The notes under the pieces were generated by a model, which was not told the origin of the DNA, made no database searches, and saw only the letters and a program-made list of their open reading frames with translations. Below are positions 23,480 through 34,465 of a DNA stretch of 64,000 bases, in pieces (the stretch's first letter is position 1; each line of letters opens with the position of its first letter). Location of the stretch: positions 667,634-731,633 of the forward strand of contig BCHU01000001.1 of NCBI GenBank assembly GCA_001599715.1. The letters run 5' to 3'. Position numbers and translations under genes: made by a program. This stretch comes from Phaeotremella fagi (Eukaryota > Basidiomycota > Tremellomycetes > Tremellales > Phaeotremellaceae).

Positions 23480-24501
23480 CTAGTAAGCAGCAGCAGCGAC
23501 CAATTTTGTTAATTCTAATCGTGAAAGACGCTCAGCACAAACAAACATAAGAAGATCAAGGGGAAAAGACTCACGACTAAGCTCAACGTTCTCCTTGACT
23601 ACACCAGCTTTAACATCGTTATCACCGTTAGGTGGGATAACAGCGTTTTGACCATCAACTTTCCAACCGATAGATTCAACATAAGCGTTAACACTACCAC
23701 CATCTAGATTGAGCCATCTTTCGAGACGTTTTAATTGGATCTGTGAGAATGAAGAAGCGATGGATGTTGAGAATAGGTTTTGGAGGGTTTGGACGAGATT
23801 TTGATGATCGGGTAGATAGGTTGCTCGTAGGACTGTTCTGGGTTAATCTTTTGGATCTGTGGAGATGGAAGTGACTTACGTGAGGCACCTTCTGATGAAC
23901 CGTTGAATTCAGTCCAGAAAGCTGTGAATTGACATGTTCTAACTAGTTCATGCAATTTCTCTAATAATGGCATGACGGTTATTAAAGTTTCAGCGTCTGA
24001 GTCGATATCATGTAAAATCGCCTATGGTTTCAATCAGCAAATATCTTCAGAGCAAATAGTCTTCTAACTGACAGCTGGTCCACGAAGTAATGAAAGACAT
24101 AGATTGAAATCTGGACCGTGGACTGTTGCTGATAATGCTTTAATGAGGATATGGGTGATAACGTCAGGATTACTGTCTGCTGGATTGAATTGATATCTAG
24201 AACGAGGTTAGTTGTTTTTCTTAACAAAATCGTAAAATCAACTAACAGTTTAAGAATGGCTAGATTTGCCAGTAAGTCGTAATCTCCTTCTCTGACCTGC
24301 GAATAAAGATAGTCTTCGAGCATACCCAAGTTTGATGGATTGTATCGATCTATGATAATAAGTAGGTTAGCTTTGATATTATCACTAGGTATTGTACATA
24401 CCGACACCTTGAATCAAATCGTGAATTTCACTAGGTCTGTTTGAAGGAGTGTGCCATTGTGTGAGTGATTTTGTTGGAACTGCTGAAGTTGAATTTGACA
24501 T
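23480..24501 (-). CDS. Translation initiation factor eIF3 subunit K
   Basis: Starts at ATG 24501 and ends at TAG 23480-23482, with about six short exons. The protein (about 240 aa) carries the eIF3k signature: RPSEIHDLIQGVDRYNP, then YDLLANLAILKLYQFNP, the PCI/HEAT region with GPAAILHDID, and FWTEFNGS. The winged-helix part ends in VAAAAY. eIF3k is a non-core, peripheral subunit of the eIF3 complex that binds the 40S ribosome; it pairs with eIF3l. It is absent in budding yeast but kept in many fungi. It shares a 210-nt divergent promoter with the dynactin gene and converges with the dynamin-like gene. Confidence 0.93.
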
Positions 24502-24711
24502 TTTTAGAAGAGTATAACTGATTTTTAGGATTGAAAACAAAGAAGAATCTTTGTCCTTTTGTGAAGATGGTTTTGAATTATTTTGATAAGGAATATTAAA
24601 TAAATGACGTGTACCACACATTATAAGCTCGGACGCGTTACCGTAATATTGATTTTCAGATCATCAACAACAATAACACCAACAACAACACCAGAGGATG
24701 AACTATACAAG
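24502..24711. promoter_or_regulatory. Divergent promoter of eIF3k and dynactin, with an ACGCGT box
   Basis: 210 nt between start codons. ACGCGT at 24633-24638 matches the MluI cell-cycle box bound by MBF-type regulators; whether it acts here is unknown. Confidence 0.4.
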
Positions 24712-27700
24712 ATGACATCAACAGTAGCAGATGTACCAATAGGTGCAAAAGTATCTGTATCAGCTGGAACAGGTGTAGTAAGGTGGACTGGTTCAAATCC
24801 TGCTTTCTCAACTGGTAATTGGGTAGGGGTAGAACTACTAGAACCAACCGGTAAGAATGACGGTTCAGTCAAAGGTGAATCTTACTTCAAATGTAAACCC
24901 AACCACGGTGTCTTCGTTCGTCCTAGTCAAGTTAAAATTCTTGAGGCTCCAAGGGTAAGCTATATTTGTCTGTTTATTACTGACCAAAATCTTTAGTCCG
25001 ATTCTACTCGACCTCCACCCACTCCTTCCGCTTCTCGAGTTACATCCACATCTTCGTCCACCTCCGCGACTCCTAGGAAAACTACCACAAGAACAGCTCC
25101 TTCCACACCCCCTAGAACAACTTCTAGTCAGTCTACACAACCATCATCTCCAACCCCCAGAAGACCAGCCGCAACGACGACGACCAGTTCCAGACCTAAC
25201 ATTTTCCAACGTCCATCCTCTACGACCGAGGCATCATCATCCAAACCCACCCCAAGATCTACGTCCCCTTTGAAACAATCCGCCAGCTTACCAGAGGAAA
25301 TCAAACCCGCCTCCCCACCACCCACTCGTAGAGTATCCTCCCCATTAGGAGCTCAGCCGATATCATCCTTCGCTGCAGCGCTTTCTCCCGTCACCAGTCC
25401 CAAAAGTGAACTTCAGGTTCTAACATCGTCCCGTGCACCTTCACCAGAGAAGGAAGTTTCCATTCAGACTTTCGCTCAGAAAAGAGAATTAGAGGAACTC
25501 AGAATCAAAGTTAGAATACTCGAAACTCGGAAGATTGAAGATCAGGATAGGATAAAACAGTTGGAAGGGAGAGTAGTGGAGGCAGATACTCTCAAAGCTG
25601 CCCGTGTAAAACTTCAAGGTAAGTACACTGTATCTATATAAAATTACGTATGTTGATCATATCTTGCAATCTTGCAGCCAAATTTCAAGAACTGCAGACA
25701 TCACTGGTGGCGGCTCAGAGAACGGCTAGAGATCTTCAATCTGAAAATGTTCATCTCGAAACTAAAGCTTCTGAAGCTAGCGATCAGTTGGAGATGGCTA
25801 CCTTGGATCGCGAGGTGGCAGAGGAAAAAGCTGAAGCTAGTGATTTAGAAGTTGAGAGATTGACGGAGAAAATTGCTGAATTGGAATTGGAATTGGCTGT
25901 TCTGAGGGAGGAGAATGGTACGTTCAGAGAGTTATCTTCTGAGCTCCCAACTGATTTTCACTCGTTTTTAGCTGAATACGAGAAACCACCCATTGAAGGT
26001 GAAGGGGAAAGATCATCCTCTCTAGCCTTTGTTCAGCTTGAAAAGCATAATGAGAGGTTGAAAGAGGCTTTGATTAGGTTCGTCGTGTGCTCATACGGAA
26101 ATCGCATGTAGCTGATTTGAGCAGATTGAGAGATGTCTCAAGTGAAGCTGAACGAGAACATAAGGGAAAAATAACTGAATTGGAGAGGGAGTTGAACGCT
26201 CAAGAGGATTTATTGAGTGGGTTTATTGCATGTTATACGAACCAGCTCATTTATTAATCCAGGTCGATATGAACTCTCTGAAGCAAAACTTGCCAATGCC
26301 GAGGCTCAGGTTGAAGATCTCAAAATTCAACTTGACGATGCCTTGGGAGCCGAGGATATGCTTGAACAACTCACGGAGCGTAATCTGCAGATGGGAGAGG
26401 TGAGTTGTCAAGCTGTCATTGTGGGACTACCGCTGACGTTAGCAGCGAATGGAAGAAATGCGAATCACCATTGAAGATCTTGAAGCTCTTAAAGAACTCA
26501 ACGATGAGTTGGAAGAGAATCATGTAGAGGCTGAGAAACAGTTACAAGAGGAGATCGGTGAGTTTCTTTCCATGATTTGATGAGTAGTTCTAATATGTCT
26601 TGATAGATGCGTTAAGCATTCAACTTCGAGATGAGATTCAACGCTCGTCCGATCTTGAAGGTCTTGTTCAAGATATGGAGACTACGATCGGTCAATTCAG
26701 GGAGTTGGTTTCGAATCTGCAATCGTAAGCTGCTTCTGAGTATCCTCGAGAACAAAGCTGAGTCTTCTGATTAGCGAAATCGACTCACTGAGAGTACAAC
26801 AAGCTACGCAAGAGTACGAATCAGCAACGTTCACGAAAGAATCGCAAGCTGTGATGAATCTCAATTTGAAACTACAATCGTCCGCTGTCAAGGCTCAAAG
26901 CAAGACTGTCGAATTAGAATTGAAACGATTGGAGGCGTCTCAACTACTCGAACACATGAGTATCGTACAGGTAAATCTCTACCCTCACAAACACGAGTAG
27001 AACTAACAGAGTGACCTAGGCTTACCTCCCCGATCAATATCACGAAACCGAAGCCGACTCTACATCACTCCTTCTCCTTTTCCATCGACTTTCGTCCAAA
27101 GTCGATCTCCTTTCTTCCGTAATAGCAACAGCCAACAACTTACCCCAAGCCCTTCACACTGCGTCGTCAGAAACCTTAGTAGGAATATGCGAACTTCGAG
27201 GTAAACTTCGACATTTCTCTTCGTTAAGTCGACGATTTGCCGCTGCAGTCAGTAGGGGTAGTGTAGAAGATTGGTTGGGATACGGAAAAATCTTAAGTGA
27301 ACTTGTTGGCGTTGAACATAAAGTCGACGGGTGGATTGGATTGGTTAAAATGGATGACTTTAAGGAGGGTGATTGTGCTAGAGATCTTGGAAGGTACGTC
27401 AGCTGACTTTTCCGTGGTACTGGTCCAGCTGATAATGAAGTTCTGTAGTCTGATTGCTCAATTTGATCATCTTTCGGAAACCAGTTTCAAAAAACCAGAT
27501 CTTGATGTTGGAGAACAACAGTTGGGTTTGGCTTATAGCTTTGATTACGATTTGGATAATTTCGCTGCTGCTGTTGGGTTCGCCAGACAATCTATCATAT
27601 CTCTTACTACGGAAGATGGTGAGTAATATTCTAGTTTGAGAGGTGTGTGTCGCTGACCAGACCAAGATATCGTTGTTGATGTTGGTGAATCTTCTTTGGA

Positions 27701-29354
27701 GGAGGGCGTTTATGAGCCGGTACAGAGGATTCTTGATCAGGTTCGAAGTGTCAAAGTACCTTCCGGGTGAGCTTCTCGATTCACTAGGAAGAAGGTCGTT
27801 AGCTCATATACTTTAGAAAACTTGTTTCACAATTGGAGGAAATTGTACAATCCTCCACGGCCTTGTTACCGGATATAACAAGTGCTCTCAACGATCTAGC
27901 GATTTCAGTATCGAACGCTGTCGATCTTGCCGTCCAAGTATGTTCAAATTTCATTGTGTAATACAGATTGACTGACCAGGTACTTAGCTTGCCCAACGCA
28001 TCGGGGCTCACGTTGCATCCCTCCGCTCATCAAAACAACCACTTCGACTTTCAGATATCGAAGTTTTCCTAGCGGAAATCACAGCAGAATCATCTGCATC
28101 CAGTGATGCACCACCTTGGGAACTTATTGGGATGTTCGTCTCGAGACTGGGATCTGAATTAGCTTCCATCTTACCTAAAATCAAATCAGCTACTAAATCT
28201 GGCGCTGTCGTTAATGGTAAGTTGACGAGTTCTTTTGGACTTTAGATTTAATTTTGATATTGATCGTTGTTATAGTCAATATTCAACCACCTTGGTTGGC
28301 TAGGGTTGGAATCATAAAAGAAGCTGCTGCGTTTAACGCTGATACTGAACGTAAAGTTCTGGCTTTATCTGAGCAATTGAAAGATATGTTAAGGGAGATC
28401 AAAGTTAGAGTGAGTTTCGTTTTCGTACGCAAACAGACTTTTTTCTGATGGTGAACAGGATCAAACTCTACAAGAATCTGGTGTTAAAGTTGAAACCTTG
28501 GAAAGAAGACTTGAAGCCACGAGAAAACAGGTGAGTCAGGTTTTCATAATCTGAACGCGTCTCACAACCTGATCGTAGGCTGATACAATTCTGGATTTGG
28601 AGAATGACGTTGCTAAAGCCAAGAAACAAGAGAAAGTCTATGAAGATGCTATTGAACAACTTCAAGCTGAACAGGACGCTTTGGAAGCTGAAAATGCTAA
28701 ATTACGAAAAGGTCAGAATGGAAATGATCGTCAAGGTGAGTCAGCTATTGTGATAACAAAAAGAAGCTGACTGGTTATCAGGAAATATCACTTCATCACC
28801 AGCTCTTGGATTTGGCGAGCCTGTCGTCGTTGGAGGTGGTTTGGAGGTTACACAAATGATCGAACAGGTATGGAAGTCTTCTTGATATGTTAGTCTATAG
28901 CTAATCGTCACAGATCGAGAATCTAAAATCCGCAATTCGATTCTTGAGATCAGAAAATTCATTCCTGAAATCGAAAGATTTATATAACGATCTACACACT
29001 CTACCACCATTGAACTACACCCCAGAAGAACTCTTACCAGAACTAGAAGAATCCTCGGTGGATTCACCCAAATCAGATAAATCATCCGATCTACCGATAT
29101 CACCTACCAGACAATCTTTATCTACTGAAACGAAATTGTTGTTCGAAGCTGTTAAAGATTATACGGCTTCTTGTAAGATTATTGATATTTCCATGTTTGG
29201 GAATGAGGAGGATCGGGGTATGAAATGGAGATCGAAAAAGAATAGTCCGGAATATCAGATTTGGGAGATGAAAGTTCGGGAAGAGAGGTTGGGGAGAGGT
29301 GTTGAAGATTTGAGAATTAGGATGAAGAGTCTGGGGTTGGTCTCGAGGAGGTAA
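24712..29354 (+). CDS. Dynactin p150Glued subunit (CAP-Gly protein)
   Basis: Starts MTSTVADVPIGAKVSV and ends at TAA 29352-29354 after many small introns. The N-terminus is a CAP-Gly domain (about residues 8-75) with GNWVGVELL, GKNDGSVKG and YFKCKPNHGVFVRP, which binds the EEY tail of microtubule tracks. A Ser/Pro/Thr-rich basic stretch follows (about 80-210), as in p150Glued. Long coiled coils take up the rest, including the conserved dynactin-domain segment LVQLEKHNERLKEALIRLRD near 26030-26130 and a C-terminal helical part. It links cytoplasmic dynein to microtubules and cargo. At about 1300 aa it has the family length. It ends tail-to-tail with Rrp8. Confidence 0.92.
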
Positions 29355-29481
29355 CTTGATGATCGTCGGGGTGAGGTGATATCCGATTCTTTTATACCAC
29401 GATTTCCTTATATCCATGAAAACACAACAATTTCTTGATAAATCAATTTTTATGCATTGATATAAAGTCTACGGTCGAGTA

Positions 29482-31111
29482 TTATCGCTTCTTATAAACA
29501 CAACCTCTCAAGATCTGTTCACCTTCTTTCACTCTTTCTTCCCACCCTTTTTCTCCCCTAGCAGGTCCAAGTGGTACCATCGACTTTTTAACGAAAGAGA
29601 ATAAAGTGAAATGGGTAGAAGGTGAATCCTGTTGATTTCCATTAAACATTAATAACGTATAGACATTATCACGTTGAGAGAAAAACAAACTTACCTGAGT
29701 TTCAAGTTCGAAACCGAAAGATTCAATTTTGGAGATGAACGATTCAGTCGAGATGAATCTTGAAGTCACCTCTGCGATATGGAATTTCCCACTACCGAAA
29801 AAAGCATCAGAATGGATTCTCCGATAAAAACACATGCTCGTACTCACCCTTGTCGTAATATCCTTGATGCTTCGTATATACCCCCAACCCAATTTATCCC
29901 CATCAAACTCAAACAACAAACCACCACATCAACGATTTCAGATTCCTTCCCATTCTCCTCGAAAGATTGATTCTTGTTTTTCCTATGTTTCTTAGGCTTA
30001 TGAGAAACCATCTCGTTATCCGCTTCGAGGGGATCTGCGTTGGAATGGATACCACCAGGTCTACCAGGTAACGGGACACCTTGCAGGAAATCACATTCGA
30101 CGACCCAACCTTCTTTAGCTCCATTCTGTTGAATTTCAGTACCGCTGACACCGGAATCACCGACTAGATCGTATGACAAGACGATTTTACCTGTGGAGTT
30201 GAGAGCTCGAGCTAGACCTGCGTCACCGCAGCCTAGATCTACTATTATTGAGCGGGGTGGGAGGGGGCGTAAAAGCTCGATTAGGTGGGGGAGGGGTGGT
30301 GAAGGCCAAGCTGAAGTTAGAGCTCGATGCGTGAGATGATACTGTGATTTAGTGGTCGTTAGACATGATTATGTGAAGAAGTCGGGAATACTTACATCAG
30401 CGAAAATTTTGGGATCTTTCTTCATCATCGCAACGGCTTCCGTTGATGGGGTTGAATATAGTTGTTCGTTAATCCATCTAAAGGAATTTCAACTCAATTC
30501 GGAAAGACGATGTGGGATTTTGGGACTCACCTGAATCTCGCGCCTTCAAGTTTGGCTTTCATGTTTTGTTGCAGATTCGTTAATTTCTCATCACCTTTTG
30601 AAGATAACTCCGTGGATGAGATGTTATGTGGAAGAGGTAATTCAGCTGGTGCAGGTCGATCAGGAAATTTACGAGAATCAGATTTCGGTGTATCCTTCTC
30701 CTTCTCTGTTGATTTAGTTTTTTGTGGTGTGGTGATACCAAGCTGAGCCATTCTCGAGGGATGAACACTATCAGCCCCAACACCAGGTAACGAATGACGA
30801 GCTTTCTTTCCTAACGGTCGTTTATATTCCGCTTGTTTCTTACCACCATCATTCGCAGTATGTTTGGAAGATACAATAGATTTATCCATAGATTCCCTCC
30901 CAGTAGTCTTCTCTTTGATCTGACCTTTTTCGACTTTCTGTATCAATTTCTCAAGGTTGACTTGGGTGTTACGTAGGAGATCATTTTTGGGGGTATTGGA
31001 AGGTCTTTTACGTTTTTGGGATTTCGAGTTGGTGTTGGTGGTTTGAGTTGGTTTTGATGGACCTGCGGTTGAGGAGCTGGGACTATCGAAGGCTGATTCG
31101 AATAATGACAT
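29482..31111 (-). CDS. RRP8: Rrp8-type 25S rRNA adenine-N1 methyltransferase
   Basis: Starts at ATG 31111 (MSLFESAFD), ends at 29482. A basic, disordered N-terminal half of about 190 residues is followed by the conserved NMKAKLEGARFRWINEQLY block, then the SAM-binding VDLGCGDAGLARAL motif and the VVCCLSLMGINW motif. Two small introns rejoin RILRQGGKFHIAEVTSRF and ELETQDSPSTHF. The C-terminal FTLFSFVKK is also typical. Rrp8 places m1A in domain I of the large-subunit rRNA in the nucleolus. The sequence between motif I and IV contains a Lys/Asn-rich insert of about 50 residues (HKPKKHRKNKNQ) not seen in yeast. It shares a 180-nt divergent promoter with SF3A2. Confidence 0.92.
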
Positions 31112-31292
31112 TGTAGTTGTATTGGGAGGAGAGGGAAATGCGTTCAATTTCAATTCCAAAATAAAATAAATCTCTTCTAAGGCCCCGCATTTTGAGTGCC
31201 ACATTGGATATTCCCGCCTACTTCAAGTTAATCTTGCTCTTGATCTTCATCTTCAGCTTGAAATACAACTATCTATATCTAAGTAAGAAACA

Positions 31293-32333
31293 ATGGGTAA
31301 GTTCAGCTCTATCATCTCCTTCGATCTATAGCTAACATCTTACATCAGATTATCAAGTGAGCTTTTTGCCGGAAAATCCAAGATTTAGCTGACACAAGAA
31401 TAGAATCGAGCAGGAAGTAGACATGGAGGTGGTGGTGTTGGTAAGTTCTGTTTGATCCTGCATAGTTGCAATCGCTTATCTATAACTTCTAGCTGGTGGA
31501 TCTGAGAGTAATATTGATAGAAGAGAGAGACTGCGGAAACTTGCTCTGGAGACGATAGATCTGGCTAAGGTGGGTTACGACGAACTTCTGATCAATATGG
31601 ATGCTAACCGATGAATCAATCTATAGGATCCATATATTCTCAGGTGAGTTACTAAGGAAAGCAGAAACCAGAGATGGTATTGATTCCGATCAATTTAGAA
31701 CACATTTGGGAACGTTGGAATGTCGTTTATGTCTAACACTCCATGTCAACGAGGGATCGTATCTTGCCCATACGCAAGGTAAAAAACATCAAACGAATCT
31801 AGCAAGGAGAGCGGCTATGGATTCAAAAGAGGCGGCATTGATGATTCAGCATCCTCAAGGTGGAGGGCCGGCTGGTGTAAGGAAGAAGATTTTCGTGAAA
31901 ATAGGTCGTCCAGGTAGGTGGATCATTGGTATGGTCTATGGTCAAATTCTTAATTCGTTGAATGATAGGTTATAAAATTCTCAAAATTCGTGAACCAGTT
32001 TCTCAGAGATTAGGATTGTTATTCACAGTTTCGTTACCTGAGATTAAACAGGGTGAAAAACCGAGAAGGAGATTCATGTCAGCGTTCGAACAGAAAAGGG
32101 AAGTTCCAAATAGAGCATTCCAATATTTAGTTGTAAGTATGATTATATCGAATGATATGATCTTGGGACTGATTTACTTTCTTAATTCTTAGCTCGCTGC
32201 TGAACCTTACGAGACGATAGCTTTCGCTATACCAGCTAAAGAAATGGTTGAAGAGGAAGAAGATCCGGAATCTGTTTGGGAACATTGGGATCCTGATGAG
32301 AGGGTGTATAGCTGTCAATTTTTGTTCAAGTAG
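31293..32333 (+). CDS. Splicing factor 3A subunit 2 (Prp11/SF3a66)
   Basis: Eight or so exons, the first only four nt (ATGG at 31293-31296) and the second eight nt; both join to MDYQNRAGSRHGGGG, the universal SF3A2 start. The zinc finger of matrin type follows with LECRLCLTLHVNEGSYLAHTQGKKH. Next come GPAGVRKKIFVKIGRPGYK and FEQKREVPNRAFQYLVLAAEPYETIAF. The protein ends CQFLFK with stop TAG 32331-32333, about 220 aa, without the proline-rich tail of metazoans. It is part of the U2 snRNP SF3a complex that contacts the branch-site region. The micro-exons at the start explain why a simple frame search misses the true N-terminus. Confidence 0.93.
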
Positions 32334-32644
32334 GGGGTTTAGAAATGGTCATTTAGTATTTGGGCGACACAGTCAGAAATGTATTTATTTATGATCATGG
32401 GACTACATGGGGAGTTCTGCACGCCTGTGAGAGGGATCTGAGAGAGAGGGGTAACTCGATCGTTCGTTGCGCTCTCGAAGCTTTTGAATAGGGTTTTATC
32501 TCCTGATCATCCATCAAAAAAAGGTACCAACTTCCCCGCCGATCCTCCAGACTACAAAACCAAAACCTTATATTCCAACCACCTCCCAACACCTCCCAAC
32601 GTTCCCATCGGTTCTAACGAGCAATAGCGAAAGAATCACAGTGT
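32334..32644. other. Convergent 3' region
   Basis: About 310 nt between the stop of SF3A2 and the stop of the first cysteine-rich microprotein gene. No gene supported. Confidence 0.4.
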
Positions 32645-33013
32645 TTAGCACAATTCCTCTAGTCCACAGCAGCAGATATCTTCGAGAGCACAACAGCACA
32701 GCTACGTTCACAACATCTATGGTATCAGCCAACGCGTCAACGAACCCAGAGACGAGAAAAGACGTACACAGCATTCCAAAGTGGCGCAACAAGGTCCAAC
32801 ACCACCTCGAAGACGGAGCGGGAACCATGAACTATTAGTTTTAGTAGAAGCGGTATCTGGTTGTTGTTCAATTTGAGCTGGTGCGGTGTCTAGATGAGAC
32901 GAGATCAGTTCAGCTCAGCTCGTGGTAGTGGTGGTGACGGATTTGGACAACTTACTCATTGAAGCTCGAGCAGCTGGTTGTTCAACGACGTTATCTTTAG
33001 TTTGTGGAGCCAT
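32645..33013 (-). CDS. Cysteine-rich CYSTM-like microprotein 1 (78 aa)
   Basis: Three exons, 33013-32956, a 122-nt middle exon and a last one ending at TAA 32645-32647, give 78 aa. A polar N-terminal half is followed by LRLRGGVGPCCATLECC and, across an intron, LCCCALEDICCCGLEELC: eleven Cys in the last 30 residues. This is the layout of the eukaryotic CYSTM (cysteine-rich transmembrane module) family, small tail-anchored plasma-membrane proteins linked to stress tolerance and metal handling. It resembles the next gene in motif order and intron position. Family assignment rests on pattern, not on a search. Confidence 0.7.
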
Positions 33014-33593
33014 TGTGGAATGTGGGTTTGGCTGTTTTGTTGGTGTTATTTATGAAGTGTCAAGTTGAATTAAGAAGAATGGAAAAGAAGTACTCGTGCA
33101 ATATCGTACATATATACACAGGTGGCAACCAATTGTCGTCATGTTTCCTCACCCCTCCTTCCTCCCTCCCTTCCTGATTGCCTCCCCTCTCGCCTCACCC
33201 CCGAAACGTTGTTGATGTAACTGTAACCTCAACTTAATTAAAGCTATCATGAAACGCTCAAAGCGCGGTTAAGTTGCTCTTAGCACAGCGCCCAGGGCCA
33301 ACAAGTGTGTTATCATTGCTATTTTTGGATGTTACACTCCAATCCAACGATAAGGTCTGGACCATGTGGCGTTTCGCTTGGATTCGCACTTCGCACCTCG
33401 CAGTGTACAAGTACTTGAAATTGGTTATCTCGAAGATATAAACGCGTCTCGTAGATCTACTCGTAACTCAGATCTAGATGTAGATGTACTCGTACATGAC
33501 CCGATATCTAGTGGCATGAGACTATAGCTACAAACAAGTTGATTACAACCAATGAATTCTAATTCCGACTAGCCTCCATACAAAAATCACCGC
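33014..33593. promoter_or_regulatory. Promoter of CYSTM-like gene 1 with stress-type sites
   Basis: 580 nt. A pyrimidine-rich tract at about 33147-33203 holds CCCCT (stress-response-element core) at 33152-33156 and 33184-33188. A TATATATG-type box lies at about 33108-33115. The left part toward 33593 also holds the 3' end of CYSTM-like gene 2. No other gene seen. Confidence 0.4.
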
Positions 33594-34027
33594 CTAACAA
33601 CAACAACCACAACAGCAAACCTGCTCACACAGCCAACAACAGCACTAAGTAAAGATATAAGTATTTCGTATCTTCATCACCATCCCAGCTAGTACATAGA
33701 AGGAGAATTTTACTTACTAAAGATTCAATCATACATTGACAACAACCACCTCCCCTCAACCGTTTAACACCCTCCCCATCATCCTGAGAACTTTCTTTAT
33801 CATGAATCGACAGATTCGTGAGATCTAACTCAAATGAATTAGTTAAATATCATCTTCCACATAAAATTACTTTCTTGAGGTCACTCACCCATAGGCAATT
33901 GAGCTTTGGGTTGTAAGTCGATATTTGGGATTTTCAAATTTCGGTTCAAATCTTGAATCTGGATCTGAGTTTGGGTTTGAGTTGGATTCATAAAATGGAC
34001 CTGTGGAGGTTGGATGATTGATGACAT
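33594..34027 (-). CDS. Cysteine-rich CYSTM-like microprotein 2 (97 aa)
   Basis: Three exons from ATG 34027 to TAG 33594-33596 give 97 aa. A Gln/Thr/Asn-rich leader (46 residues) is followed by a charged linker, then KRLRGGGCCQCMIESL and, across an intron, CCCWLCEQVCCCGCC: twelve Cys at the C-terminus. The Arg-Leu-Arg-Gly-Gly block before the cysteines and the intron splitting the Cys cassette match the neighbour at 32645-33013, so the pair looks like a tandem duplication that has diverged at the N-terminus. A membrane-anchored CYSTM role is inferred. Confidence 0.68.
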
Positions 34028-34100
34028 GAATATCAAGGCTATAGATCTACAGAAGTAAGATGATTATTTGAATGAAATAGGAACGCACCTTTGTCTTTAG

Positions 34101-34108
34101 CTTTTATA
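34101..34108 (-). promoter_or_regulatory. TATA box of CYSTM-like gene 2
   Basis: TATAAAAG on the minus strand, about 75 nt upstream of the start codon at 34027, in an otherwise gene-free 440-nt interval. Confidence 0.5.
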
Positions 34109-34465
34109 CGGTGGCTCCACGAATCCTCATTTCGCCAAGAACACAGCTTCCAACCCATGTCATACACAAATTTTCGTCATATCGAAGTAACCTAGCAAAA
34201 GTCACGGAGACCGTTCCAATACACCCCTTCCTTTCGTTCGGGGAGTCACCGAATAATCATCTCCTTCGTAGTCCACTTACTCCCACAGTCCGTTTCGGCG
34301 ACCGTTAATGCGTTCGCAACACCGCCTTTTCTGCCACAACTGCGAAAGGAAGGACCAGCCAATATGCTAAATGCTATGCCTGACCTCTTGACAAGATACA
34401 ACTACCAAAAACGTCCATTCTATTCAACATGCACCGAGTGTCCAACATGATACCAGTAACTACAA

